From positions 1,444,130-1,508,129 of the forward strand of contig NC_079414.1 in the NCBI RefSeq assembly GCF_026213295.1: DNA of 64,000 bases, read 5' to 3'. The first letter of the stretch is position 1; every line of letters starts with the position of its first letter. Below, piece after piece: positions 49,359 through 62,211 of the stretch. The notes beneath the pieces are model-generated. The model did not search any database and was not told the DNA's origin. It saw only the letters and a list, made by a program, of their open reading frames with translations. Position numbers and translations under genes: made by a program. The stretch is from Gadus chalcogrammus. Lineage: Eukaryota > Chordata > Actinopteri > Gadiformes > Gadidae.

Positions 49359-51022
49359 CCCTTGAGCTCTGGTCGTATGATCCGTTCGCGTCCCGTCCTC
49401 TGGCCCGGCAGCTGGCGAGTCCCTATTTCCTCCTGGTCGCGACGCCAAATATGTAGGAGATTAACCGAGATATAAAACACTTAGACTAATTCAAGAGAGA
49501 GAGTAAAATGAAAACGAGGGGTCCGGAGCAAGAATTGACAAAAGACTTTATCGTGCAGCAAAACAACAACGACAACAGCCTGAGTGGGTTTGCAAAGTCA
49601 CTGCCGTTCACAAACTGCGGCGTCTTTTTATACACACAAACAGAACAGCTTCTCCTTGAGGTGTCTGCCTCCATTCAGTCATAAATCCACTTTAACCTGA
49701 ATGGTCAGAAAATAGACAACAAATGGTCTGCAAAGATAGCCCTGCTCCTTTTAGGGGGGCTCCATCTGTTCTAAACCCAGACACCTAGGCACCGTGTGTT
49801 TTCCACTATTAGGTATAAAAGACCCAGGGGCGGATCTAGAAAAATATTCATGGGCATAGAATAACTCCCAAAGTAGAGTGTATAACCTGCATGCTTGGAA
49901 GAGCCAAATGGGGATTCAGGGGAAGTGCTATCAAAGATTTCCCTCTCTTTCTTTTTTTATATCTTTAATTTCTAAGTATTTAAGACCTTTTGGGTTTACC
50001 TTATTATTTTTTTTGCTCTTGATGTGAAGCTTGTTTTATTATTAATTATTGATGACTTATATTGGTTTATAAAAGTTCAGACAGGTGTGCAACCAAGTAG
50101 ATTAGAGATGGCCATTTGTAAATAATTTACAGAAGATTACTTGCATTTTGTTGTCCAAGTACCTGTTACTTGGTTCAATGACAATAAAGTTTAATATAAT
50201 CAAATCGAATGACTGTTGATACAAAAGGAGGCACATGAAGTTAACGGTCAGGAAAACCAGCTGAGTGTAGAAGGGTTTGTGTTTGTTAGCGCGTCTTTAG
50301 CGCGGATTGCAATTCTTATTGCAGCATGCAGGGTTATGCGAGAAACATACGGAGGGACGCGGTCGTTGAGCTCCGCCGCCCCACATTGCATGACACGTTA
50401 AACTCAACTAGAATCGCAACCATCAATTTGATGTCAACAGAACAAAAATAGTCGGAAAGCCTACAGAAACTATAGATAGTTAATGTGACAATCACATTAT
50501 TAAAAATAAACTTGGAGCAATGATTTACTAAGGAACTATTTTCCAATTCCAATCTTTAACTATGATGTTTCTGTAATACACAGCCCTGCTCTTTTCTAAT
50601 TATTATAATTTCTTTATAGATAGACGGTAGATCAGTAGTACCTCAAGAATGTAGTCTCTCTGCCGCGCCGCTTGCTTCGTTCGTTTGGAGGACTCTCGCG
50701 CCTTCCTTGTATTCAAAATCAGTGCCGGCGGGAGTCTTGGGGAGGGGGGGGGGGGGGGGGCAGGCGGGATGGGGCAATATTTCCTGGTTGCATTCACTTG
50801 CAGTCGGACTTTTGAAATTCGACATTTTGTAAATGTCTTGTAAAAGCAAAAAAAAAAAAAAAAAAATGAATTTTGCGCTGCCAACTGGGGTGGCAGCTGG
50901 GGTGGCAAGGCTTTTTTTAGGGTGGCAGTTGCCACCCCATGCCACCCCAGTAGATCCGCCCCTGAAAAGACCTCATAATAATCACAGTTGACCATAGAAT
51001 ATAATCAGTAATTTCTACCACA
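49359..51022 (-). mobile_element. ERV-3b: inverted 5' end of a second ERV-3 copy
   Basis: On the minus strand an LTR starts at 51022 (TGTGGTAGAAATTACTGA) and ends at 49452. A PBS follows (49447-49429), and leader sequence runs to GAGCTCAAGGG at 49359. The LTR is split by hAT-2. It faces ERV-3 head to head, with no gag or pol of its own in between. Confidence 0.78.
49825..50964 (-). mobile_element. hAT-2: non-autonomous hAT element inside the ERV-3b LTR
   Basis: Exact 8-bp target duplication AAAAGACC at 49817-49824 and 50965-50972, ends CAGGGGCGGATCTA/TAGATCCGCCCCTG. It is inverted relative to hAT-1 and longer. It includes a 16-18 base G run near 50746 and an A run near 50848. No transposase. 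Confidence 0.88.
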
Positions 51023-51213
51023 GTGGCAGCATGGTGGCAGCGGCAGTGGACTTGGCCTGTGTTATCGGTGCGAAAGTAAGCGTTTCTCATTTTAGAGTGT
51101 AGAAAAATCCCTAACCAAATCTGTTATTGACTGACATGGCAACGCTTGCCAATAGCAGATACCATCGTGCTTTGGGCCCTTGTCCATTAATGTGTGCTTA
51201 AACTTATACTTAC

Positions 51214-54079
51214 TCTTGTAATGCAACATTTAATCTGCCCTCAACAAAGAAGTCAACAGCAGATTGCACCAGGGCATCCCTCTGCTTCAGTGTTGTGATG
51301 CGTCTGCAAGCCCCAACAATAGCAAGACTTTCCTCTGCCTCCTCTATTGCAGCTTTTGCATCTCCAACAGTTGTTGCTTCTTTAATCTAAAATAGTTATG
51401 AGCAATCGTTGCTTTGAATGTAGCGTGAATTATAATGCTAGCACAAGATACAATAGCTGTAGATCACACTGAGGTACTGAGAGGCAGGTTTAATTTGCTG
51501 ATATATTCCTTATTAGTGTACACTGAATAGTAGGACTCACCTTCAAAAGCTTCTCCTTGAACGTGACATCACTCACTTCCTCCAATGTTGCAGGGTGAGT
51601 ACGTTTATCACAAAGCTGACTAAACAACCTCTCTGAGAAGAAATTTGGTGCCACACTTCCATGAATTACACACACGGATATCATCCATGCTATCTGTGTA
51701 TACAGTTTTCCTTCCAAGGCTGTAAACACAATATATTGAATTACTATGATAGAATGTCCAATGCTGAATGTTTCACCATTCATACGATAGGCGTTTTAAA
51801 TTCTGTTGTCAGGTAAGAAACTCCAGTATTAATCCCCGTAGAGATGCCACTCCTATGTATGAGGATGTGTTGAGGACATTTCGTCACAATTTGCCAGAAC
51901 AAAACCACCTTCTGAGTATATGTCCTGAAACACCCTAATTTAAAAGGATGAGTGGGATGTTCACACAGAATTAAATGCTGGGTTTTCCCCACCTGCAACG
52001 GAACTTAAAAGTGTTCAAAAACTTCAGAATCATCCCATTTCAACACATAAAGGGAATATATGTAGAAAAGTGTCGAGGGTCAATCTTTTGTCTGTCTCAG
52101 GTCCTTCAAATATGCTGGACTGATGAATGGCCTTCATTAGCAACCTTAAATACTCTCGAGTGGGTCCACCACCATCTACTGCACCTTCAGATGTTTGTTC
52201 ACTGTCAACAAAAACCATGTCCAATCTGGCCTCTGGATTGAAATGCCGCCGTCTGAAGGCCTGAAGGGAACTCCTCAGTATGTTGTGGACATTGCCAGTG
52301 TAGTCTCTGCATATGTTGATCTGATTGCTGGTGGGGCATGAAGTGTGATCAATCTTCTCCCCAAGTCGGTTCAAAATGGTTCTAAGGTCAGTCCTGTATA
52401 GAAATAAAAACAAACATTATAAAAGGGATTAAATTATAAGGCTGGCAATAATATTTTTAATTGTCAGCAAATACCAAAACATAAAAGGCTGGCCACAGTA
52501 GTTTTTTGCAAACTCTACTCAAACGGGAGAAAATGTTTCGTTTGTTGGGGACTATTTTCAGCAGCAGTTTATTCCACACTTGGTGCTCTAGTGAGTTATT
52601 GTGGCAGCAGGACGGTGTGTGTGGGACTGAGTCAAAATAAACGAGTGTGTGTTCATACTAGTAATATAAGCCAGTGTAACAGTGTGGCTTATTGATGTTT
52701 ATTTTAATAGTATGGACAACAATGGAGCTCTATGGCACAGAGGAATAAGATTTATCAGGCTTTGATACATACAATACTTTTTAGGAGGATCAATGCATTG
52801 TTGGCTTTATCCTCCTCATTTGTTGATAAAAAAAGACATGTTACTAAAGACTAAAACCATGCATTTGCAAAACAACATACCCTTCAGGAGAGAAAGACCC
52901 GTCATGCCCAGGTGAAGACATGGGTGATGGCAAAGGGGACCAAGTGAACTGGTTGTTGAAATTGGGAGATTCAACTTGATTGGTGGAATCAAGTGCTGGG
53001 ACAAACTGCAATGATTAAGCATGTGTTGGTATTAACTTATCCATTTAACCTGGTAGGATCAACTTACAACCACAAAATTACTAATATGACTTAGACAGAA
53101 GGTCAATCAATATTACCACCATCACTGTTATTAGTTGTTATTAGTTGTTATTAGTTTCTTTGTTTTTTTGCAGTTAAAGCCTTGCAAAATAATGCACACA
53201 AAGGTAACACGGCTAAAAATCATGGCTCTCACCTCAGGATCATCAGTTTGAATCCAGTGGACATAAAGTGTTTTTGACCCACTGATGTTGTTCTCCAGAA
53301 GTGATCCAGACATGTTGCTGTTGAGAGTTGTCCCCGACATCGCATCTTGAATATGAAAATATTATGTGGCATCTTCTTCTTCTCCCACAAAGTCAAATAA
53401 TATCTACAAAATGATACATGAAGAAAATCTTTGCATTTAACACTCATTTTCAAAACTGGAAACACTGCATAGTATTCACAGCCTGTATTTTATCATGTAA
53501 CAATGATAAATAGTGGACAAATGACCAACCTGAACGGATTCAGATAGAACAAATCGTCTTGTTCTGGTAATACCACTGGGGTATTTAAATCGGAGGGGTA
53601 CACCATGAGCTGCCTCAGGAACACCAGCCATTCGCAACTGCCTCTCATGTATGGCCTACAATTAAAAACAACAACAAAAAACAGATTTGTAATCATTAAA
53701 ATAATTAGGGCTGTAACGGTTACTGTCATCAGGTATCTTACCTACCATGCTCTTGACTAATCAATTAATAGTTTGGTCTACAATATGTCAAAAGATAGTG
53801 AAACATGTTTGTCACAGATGAAAGTCCCAAGTTGAAATCTTCCAACGTCTTGTTTTGTCAAGCAACAGTCTAAAACCCAACCATATTCAGTTTACACCAT
53901 AGTTTACCATATTAATAAATCACATACAGTAAGACAAAGAAAATAAAATATTTGAGGAAAATATTCACACTATACACACTTACCTTTGTTAAAAATAATT
54001 TGACAACACTTATATAATTTACAACAGCTCATACCTTTTTGCGTCTTTCCTCCATTTCAGAGGATTTCTTCTGCAGGTC
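51214..54079 (-). pseudogene. G2E3-like HECT/UBX E3 ubiquitin-ligase-like gene, decayed
   Basis: Minus-strand exons with matching splice sites: 54079-54035 (cut by the gap), 53655-53530 (RFKYPSGITRTRRFVL), 53403-53233 (SGTTLNSNMSGSLLENNISG), 53005-52881, 52393 to about 52076 (DMVFVDSEQTSEGAVDGGGP), 51719-51541 (MISVCVIHGSVAPNFFSERL) and 51386-51214 (AAIEEAEESLAIVGACRRIT). The HECT N-lobe segment GAVDGGGPTREYLRLLMKAI is clear, and the upstream exons resemble UBX/ubiquitin-like parts of fish G2/M-phase E3-ligase-like genes. A TAA at 53364-53362 interrupts the third exon, and the exon ending near 52076 has no GT donor. The HECT C-lobe with its catalytic Cys is missing; the gene ends before the ERV-3b LTR at 51022. 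It probably belongs to a multi-copy family. Confidence 0.72.
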
Positions 54080-54179
54080 NNNNNNNNNNNNNNNNNNNNN
54101 NNNNNNNNNNNNNNNNNNNNNNNNNNNNNNNNNNNNNNNNNNNNNNNNNNNNNNNNNNNNNNNNNNNNNNNNNNNNNNN
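54080..54179. other. Assembly gap of 100 N
   Basis: A run of exactly 100 N, a conventional unknown-size gap. The sequence on its right (54180-54310, repeats of TTGGTCGCTCTGGTCGCT and a CCCATAGAAAGTGAATGA motif) is a MITE-like low-complexity repeat that may have caused the break. Confidence 0.97.
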
Positions 54180-54310
54180 TTTGACGCTCTGGTCGCTCAA
54201 CTTTGGCCGCTGGTAGCGTTGGTCGCTTTGGTCGCTCTGGTCGCTCTTGCCCATAGAAAGTGAATGACTTCCGGCGATTTGGTCGCTCAATTCGCTTCTG
54301 GTGTGGACGG

Positions 54311-57300
54311 ACAGTAAGTCTTGCTACATTTTTAAGGTGATAATATGCAGATTTTGTAACTGATTTGATGTGACTTTCGAAATGTAAATCAGAATCCATG
54401 ATAACCCCTAGGTTTCTGGCTTTGATTGAGGTTTTCAGGGACAGAGAGTGAAGGTGTTGGGTTACTTTAAGCCTTTCTGTTTTAGCACCAAATACAATTA
54501 TCTCTGTTTTATCCTCATTTAGCTGAAGGACATTTCAGCACATCCAGTCTTTCACTTGCTCAATGCACTGGCACAGCAGATCTATGGGCCGATAGTCATT
54601 TGGTGATAGCGATACATAGATTTGCGTGTCATCAGCATAGCAATGATGGTCAATATTGTTATTATGCATGATTTGCCCTAGTGGGAGCATGTAGATGTTG
54701 AATAAAGAGGGTCCTAAGATCAAACCTTGTGGGACTCCACACATCACGTTGGTTGATTCTGATACAAAGTCGCCGATGGAAACAAAGTAGTTCCTATTTT
54801 GTAGGTAGGATCTGAACCAATTTAAGACTGTGCCTGAAAGCCCCACCCAGTTTTCTAACCTGTCCAAAAGTATTGTATGGTCTACAGCAGGGGTTTTCAA
54901 AGTGTGAGAGAGTGAGCCCCCCCCTCAGAGAAAAAAATTCAGCTGAGCCCCCCCCCCCCAATTTTTTTTCCTAAATACCTGTGTTTTGAAAGCTATTTTA
55001 ATTATTTTACACATTTCAAACATCTCCGATCATAATTTTAATACATTTGGAACATATTTTTTAACATTTGAAACAAATTTTTTAACATATTTTTTAAACA
55101 TATTTCTGAAACATTACATCTTTTTGCGTTTTTAAACAAAATGTAACAACTTTATCTAAGCATGTTTTAGATTCATTCAGGGTCCCCGACTCTGAATTTT
55201 CTGAGTCGAATCAGATCGGCCTTTTCAGTCCAGAGATTCGACTATTCGGCGGGGTTTGTTACCGGCGTTGCTATGGTGACCTCAATTATTATAACCAACT
55301 GAAAACGACGCCGGTTTGAAACTAAAACTGTGATTCTGAAAAAAGTATAAATGCTATCAAAATTCCGTTTAGATAGTATTGAAGATACAAGTGTGTAGAT
55401 TTGTTTAATGGTTTGAACGATGGTAAACGGTTGAAAAAGGAATGAGTTACGATGTCTAGAAGTAGGTGTATCAGAATGGGCTGACGTCTTCAATGAAAAC
55501 AGCTGAAAACGAAGCAGTATGAAACTAAAACTGTGATTCTGAAGACATTTTAAATGATATCGAAATTCTGTTTCGATATTATTGAAGATACAAGTGTGTA
55601 GATTTGTTAAATGATTTGCACGAAGATAAACGGTTGAAAATTGATTTAGTTATGTTACTTCTACAGTTGAAGTACGACTGATGATTTGAATCATCGTCTT
55701 TCAGGGTTTTCTTCGGGTTTATTTTTTTCTCACGTCGCGCCCCCCTGAAGAACTCTGGCGCCCCCCAGGGGGGGCGCGCCCCACAGTTTGAAAACCACTG
55801 GTCTACAGTGTCGAATGCAGCACTGAGGTCTAGTAGCATTAGTATTGAGGTTTTGCCAGAGTCTGTGTTAAGACGGATGTCGTTTACAACTTTAATGAGG
55901 GCGGTCTCAGTGCTGTGCAGGGGTCGAAATCCTGATTGAAAGGTGTCATAACAACCAGTTGATGCCAGGAAGTGATTAAGTTGCTGGAGGACAACTTTCT
56001 CAATGATTTTACTTATGAAGGGCAGATTTGATATTGGTCTGTAGTTGTTAATAATAGAGGTATCTAGGCTTCGCTTTTTTAAAAGGGGTTTAATAACTGC
56101 AGTTTTCAGGGCTTTTGGGAAGCTGAGAGAGTTGTTAACTATCTGCAATATGCCGATTGCTAGGCAGTCAAAAACATTCTTAAAGAGGTTGGTAGGTAAA
56201 GAATCAAGGCAACAGGTGGATGGCTTTAGTTGTGTACAGTTTCCACAAGAGTTTTAGAGTCAATAACATTAAAGCATTGCCATCCCTGCCACGGTGGTAG
56301 TCCAACATTTTGTTTGAAGTGGAGAATATTGATGGGCGCGTCTGATGCCTTCAATTTTATCAGTATAAAAGCTGCAAACTCATTGCATTTCTGCGTTGGA
56401 ATGGAGATCAGGTGGAATTTGTGTTGGGGGGTTGGTCAGTCTGTCAACAGTTGCAAATAGGGTTTTTTGCATTATTATTATTGGATTTAATGATATTGGA
56501 GAAAAATGTTTCTCTAGCACTTTTTAAGTCTGAATTGTAGGCACGGAGGCTCTCTTTGTAAATATCATGGTGAATATGAAGTTTTGTTTTACGCCAGATG
56601 CGTTCAACCTTCCTGCATTCTTTTTTTTGTGCTATTACAGAAGCAGCTTTTCTCCAGGGTGCCTTTTGCTTTCCAGAAATCGTTTTTTAACCTTATAAGG
56701 TGCAATGGACATCCATGACTTTCAAAATTTTCAAATTAAAGTTTTCTACAAGATCATCAGCAGAACATGGATTGAGAGGTGGTCGTAAGGAGATGGCCTT
56801 TCTAAAAAAGTACATACGATTCTTCATTGATATACCGTTTTTGACAGTATTGATTTTGTCTGTATGTCGGGAATAAAGATATATTAAAGAAAACACAAAG
56901 TGGTCAGACAAGGAAGGATCAGTCACAGAGAGATCAGAAACATTGAGGCCCTTTGTGAGACCAGGTCTAGAGTGTGGCCCTTACAATGAGTAGTCTCTTT
57001 CACATGTTGGGACAGTTCAAATGTGTCCAAAATGGTAAAAAGTTTCATTCAAATCATCAGTATGAAAATTGAAGTCACCAGTTATAACTAGACAGTCAAA
57101 GTCTGTGGAGATGCTAGACAATAATTCTGTGAATTCATCGAAAAATTTGCAGAGTATGTGGGTGGCCTGTAAATAATTAATAGGAGAACTCTGGGGGAGC
57201 ATTTCAATACAGCACAAAGGTATTCGAATGATGGAAAATCACCAAATAACATCTGTTCCCCTGAAAATCATTTTTAAATATAACAGCAACCCCTCCACCT

Positions 57301-57530
57301 CTTTTTCCAGATCTACATGCATTAAAAAGTTATAGTTGGGAGGAGCTGTCTCTATCAGAACGGTTGCACTGTTATTTGTTCCAGCCATGTTTCAGTTAAA
57401 AACATAAAATCCAGTTTAGAGGTGGTAATAAAATCATTAACTAAAAATGATTTGTTATTAAGAGACCTAACATTAAGTAGACCCATCCTGATGGTGTTGT
57501 TGATAGGCTTTAACCTGTTAAGCCCTAGGC
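54311..57530 (-). mobile_element. LINE (L2/CR1-like), 5'-truncated, carrying a hAT insertion
   Basis: On the minus strand, an AP-endonuclease-like region (about 57500-56950: NVRSLNNKS, TETWL, LVITGDFNFHTDD) is followed by reverse transcriptase. The first RT part (56148-55810) has [44 protein letters not shown] and [12 protein letters not shown]. The second (54879-54535) has VMCGVPQG, then the catalytic YADDTQ, then the C-terminal segment to about 54311. Several frameshifts lie in the endonuclease part. The order and motifs fit the CR1/L2 group of non-LTR elements; the exact clade is uncertain. Confidence 0.75.
54888..55800. mobile_element. hAT-3: non-autonomous hAT element inside the LINE RT
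   Basis: Exact 8-bp duplication GTCTACAG at 54880-54887 and 55801-55808. Ends CAGGGGTTTTCAAA and TTTGAAAACCACTG. It splits the LINE RT right after FDTVD. Inside, two diverged copies of a 150-bp segment (from TGAAACTAAAACTGTGATTC at about 55315 and 55518) form a tandem duplication. Confidence 0.9.
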
Positions 57531-58283
57531 CTATTTCACAGGCCTCCTGCCCGAAATGACATTCCCATAATGAATAGAGTATGCCTCCACAACTACAAGG
57601 GCTATATGAATAAAGTTGGTTTCAAAAAGAAGGTAACACCTGTGAGGTGGCTGCAGAAGTGTCAGAATCAATATAGATGTTACTGTATCAGAGTAAATTC
57701 AGCTAGAACATAGTAAGAAACGTCAATTTTCAATTTTCGCCTAGAGAAAAAACATTATTTAGAGTGAATACCACCTTGAAACTATGGGATAGTAGCCCAG
57801 AACCTTGAGGGAAACATATAACAACATCTGATGAGTACCCTGTTCCAGGATAAATGCTAATAAAGTGAATAAAGTGATTTTAGAGAGGTTTTAGTACAGG
57901 TAGGTCCAGACGGACTAAATGGTGCCATTTGGGCACTTTTGGGCACCATCAGTGCCATTTGACCTTTCTAAAGGTACCAGACTGTAAAACTAATTTTATT
58001 TCACTGACATATCACTATAGGTATTCATTCCATCCAAATTCAACAGTTTTGATTTGTTTTGAAATTCACCAGACCTCTATACATTTTCCCAGTCAAAGAA
58101 AACCATACAATCGAAATGAAGTTTGACTCCAACTGGAGCAGATATATTTGAGAACAACATATAATAAAACCAAACTGTAAAAACACAGCTAAAAACTACA
58201 ATCACTAGGGATAAAGATATATATATACATATATCAGAAGCGGAAATAACGTACCTCAAACCAAAGCAGAGGGATGCGACTCG
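57531..58283. other. No gene seen; probable 5' part of the hAT transposon
   Basis: AT-rich, with a MITE-like AACCTGTTAAGCCCTAGG near 57510. It lies directly upstream of the hAT transposase. I could not identify terminal inverted repeats. Confidence 0.4.
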
Positions 58284-60813
58284 GTGAAAATGAAGCGGCG
58301 GAATTATGAAAGTGGTTGTGCTAAACGCAAACAAAAAGCTGAGAAGAGAATAATTGCAGATACACTGCCGAAATTGACATCATTTTTTACACCTGCAGCT
58401 GCCACAGCAGCCGCTGCTGTACTTGCGACAGGCTCTGCTGTTGGGGAAAGTGATGAAGTGGAGGTGGAGGTGGAGGAGGAAGGAGGAGAGGTGGGTGCCG
58501 AAGGAGAAGAGGTGGCTATGGAAGCCGAAGGAGAGGAAGATGAAGACGAAGATGATTTGGCGGTGAGGTAGTGGTGCTATGCCATTTACCACTAGCAGCA
58601 GTGGAAACAGTTTCCTAATCGGCGACGACCCTGCACATTGGCCAGAAAAGTTGAAAGACTCCGAGCGTTGCTCAATTGTACAGAAAGGACCAGTGCAATT
58701 ACGAGGAGATTTCCCCCAGAACACACAGGGCAGACGCTTTACAAGCACGCACTACTTTTTAAATATGAAAAATGGCGAAGAAATCCAGAGGTCCTGGCTT
58801 GTGTACAGTAAAACGAAAGACCGCGCTGTTTGTTTCTGTTGTCGGCTGTTTGGCGATAAGCAGCGGTTCTGCACTGACGGCACGAACGACTGGAAAAATG
58901 TATCAGCCTTCCTAAAAGAACACGAGAAGTCTGCTGATCACCTCGCAAATATGGCTGTTTGGCGAACGCTTCAGCAACGGCTCCAAACAGGTAAAGCCAT
59001 AGATCATGTAAATCAAGAGCTGTTTGTGAACGAAGTAAACAAATGGAGAGAGATCTTGAAACGTCTGATTGCCATGATTACACACTTGGACGAGCGCAAC
59101 TTAGCTTTTCGAGGCCATTCAGAGAAGCTGTATGAGTATGGCAATGGGAATTTCTTAGACCAAGTTCAGCTGATGGCTCAGTTTGACCCTGTGATGAGGG
59201 ATCATGTGAAGAGGGTAGCTGAGAAACCACATTCTGAGAGTTATTTCAGCAAAATTATCCAAAATGAAATAATCTGCTTGGTGGGAAGCTGTGTGACAAA
59301 CACAATTGTACAGAGGGTGAAAAAGTCCAAGTACTTCAGCGTCATCATGGACTGCACCCCGGATGTCAGCCATGATGAGCAGCTGTCCGTGGTGCTGAGG
59401 ATAGTTGACTGCAATCCTGGCGAAGGAGTGTCCATCCACGAGCACTTTGTTGGCTTTCTGGTGGCAGAGGACACAACAGGGAAAGGCCTACTCAACTTGT
59501 TTTTTGGGACACCTGCAGACACTAGATTTAGACCTTGCTGATTGTCGTGGGCAATCCTACGACAACGGCAGTAATATGCAGGGGAAGAAACAGGGGGTCC
59601 AGAGCAGAGTCCTGGAGCTGAACAGCAAAGCACTCTGTGTCCCATGTGCCAGCCACACGTTGAATCTGGTGGTTGGTGATGCTGCCAAGTCCTCTGTGAC
59701 AGCTTTGAGTTTTTTTGGACTGTTACAGCGACTGTATGCTATATTCAGTGCTTCTGTTCACCGCTGGACAATCCTTCAAAAACATGTGACATATTTTACC
59801 ATTAAACCACTCAGTGCAACAAGATGGGAGGCTAGGGTGGAGTCCGTGAAAGCCGTCCGATACCAGTTGCCTGAATTTTGGATGCCCTGACCGCTCTGAG
59901 GGAGTATGCTGAGGAGAAGCAAGACTCTGAATGCGCCTCCAATGCCAACGGCATTCACAAAGAGATGAAGAAATGGCCTTTTCTGGTGAGTACAGTCGTC
60001 TGGTACAATGTCCTATTTCACATAAACAAAGTCAGCAAGCTATTGCAGAGCCCCAAAGTGTCAGTGGAAGTCATGAGGAGAGAGGTCCTTGCAGTGATGG
60101 CATTTCTGAAAGATTATCGAGAGGACGGATTCAATTCTGCTAAAACAGATGCCAGGGAGATAGCAGAGAAGATTGATTTGGAGATGGCCTGGCCAGAGGT
60201 GCGCCAGAAGAAAGAAAAAAGGCAGTTTGAGTATGAGGGGAGAGAGGAGACAGTGTGCACTGCAGAAGAGAATTTCAGGAGGGAGTTTTTCCTACATATG
60301 GTGGACACAACCCTGGTCACAGTCAGGGAGAGATTTTCAAACATGGAGGGTGTTTTTGAGCTATACGGCTTTCTCTACTCCACTGACCAGATGCAAAATG
60401 TCATGCAGGGAAAGGAATTAGATGAATGTTGCCACAGGCTTGAGAAGAAAATGAATGATATTGATGCAGAGGACCTCAAGCAGGAAATAATTCATGCCGT
60501 CAAAGCATTCCCCCCACACGTCTCTTCGCCTTTCCAGATGCTGGATTATGTGTACAGGGAAAACATCCTTGACACATATTTGAGTATAGCTCTGAGACTA
60601 CTGCTCAGTCTCCCTGTGACTGTGGCATCAGGGGAAAGAAGTTTCTCATCACTAAAACGACTCAAGACTTACCTGAGGTCCACTATGTCTCAAGACCGCC
60701 TGTCTGCCCTGGCTGTCATCTCTATTGAACATGAAATAACAAAAACACTGGACATGGACTCAGTTATCACAAATGTGCAGAGGCCAAAGCTCGCAGGTCA
60801 GACTATAGAATGA
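58284..60813 (+). pseudogene. hAT transposase (ZMYM-like, TTF zinc finger), nearly complete
   Basis: An N-terminal basic then very acidic segment (58284-58571) ends at a stop. The main part starts near 58579 with a TTF-type zinc finger (SWLVYSKTKDRAVCFCCRLF) and a DUF4371-like domain. The catalytic positions of the RNase-H-fold are visible: Asp in VIMDCTPDVSHDEQ, Asp in SYDNGSNMQG, CASHTLNLV with the C..H motif. The hAT C-terminal dimerisation domain follows (VASGERSFSSLKRLKTYL). One frame change lies in a T run near 59503 and one near 59880, so two single-base indels interrupt an otherwise readable protein. The closest fish resemblance is to zinc-finger MYM-type protein 1-like transposases. 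Confidence 0.85.
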
Positions 60814-61490
60814 AAAACAAGGTCTCTCAGCTACACAGCTGATGTCAGATGATTCAACCTGAAATGATGAGGATGAGAATGTTTAAAAGAAAGTTCAGAA
60901 AGTCAAAGCGTTCAAAGTTCAGAAAGATCAAAAACAATGGAAATCTGTCAATGACCAGGACATGAAGCAGAGACAAGTAAGACTGGCACAAAGGAGAGAA
61001 TGAAACCTGATAAAGGGCAGGAAAGGCACATGAGGATATGAGTGAGACAGGCGCAAAGCAGAGGAGCTTGAAGGCAAAACAGGGACACAGATGAAGAGTA
61101 ACAGGGATACAGACAGAGAAAAAGAAGATAGGGAGAAAGAGAAGGTTATTATTAAAAAAAACATTGATACTTGACTTGGATATTTATTTATAATGCTACA
61201 TGATTGACCTGGTGTTGATTTTTGTCGTAGTGAGAAAACAACAGGGGAAAGACAGATGAACAACATCACCTTCTATCAGTGAGCCCTGGCTGAACAAGGT
61301 ATTTGAGTTGACAAAGTACATTCTTGTTGTATAAAGATCATTGCCAAATGAAACATGGTGTAGTGAGTATGTTCTAATGCTGTGTTTGTCTGTTTTTCAG
61401 GTTGGGTTCTATACTGCTGCTCACCACTATTCTCTGATATGAAGACTTTTGAGAAGACGACAACAGTAGGACTTTGTGTTTACAAATGCT
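60814..61490. other. No gene seen; 3' flank of the hAT transposase
   Basis: A-rich and moderately repetitive (AAAGTTCAGAAAG twice). It may hold the 3' end of the transposon. Confidence 0.4.
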
Positions 61491-61496
61491 TTCTGT

Positions 61497-61498
61497 CT

Positions 61499-61529
<31 letters not shown>

Positions 61530-61601
61530 CTTTGCCACTCACTCAGTCACTCACTCACATACTCTCTCTCACTCACACACAGACACACACAGACACACAC
61601 A

Positions 61602-61677
<76 letters not shown>
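61497..61677 (+). repeat. (CA)n microsatellite
   Basis: Two long CA/ACAC tracts with a CTCACTCA-rich spacer. Confidence 0.97.
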
Positions 61678-61678
<1 letters not shown>

Positions 61679-61764
61679 TTTTACTCACATAAAATGGTGA
61701 AGGCAACAGGGAAAATGGACATTTGAAGATGGAGAACTTAACCACTTGCACACCTAAACACCCC

Positions 61765-61776
61765 CCCCCCCCTCTG

Positions 61777-61807
<31 letters not shown>

Positions 61808-61832
61808 GTCTCTGTCTCTGTCTCTGTCTCTG

Positions 61833-61868
<36 letters not shown>

Positions 61869-61875
61869 TCTCCTG
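61765..61875 (+). repeat. (CT)n and (CTCTGT)n microsatellite
   Basis: A C run, then CT repeats, then about ten TCTGTC units, then CT repeats. Confidence 0.97.
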
Positions 61876-62086
61876 TCACTCACTCACTCACTCACTCACA
61901 CTGAACCACTGCTTTGCCTGTCTCTCACTCACACACACAGCCACTGTTATTCCTGTCCACACACAAAATCTTTTCATTGGTCCTGTTTAAATGTAAATTG
62001 TGGTTTTCATAGACTCATATCCATTTTGTATTTTAGTTCTGTTAAGTGCAAGATCATTTTGTATCTCTGGCAGAGAATGGAAATTT

Positions 62087-62211
<125 letters not shown>

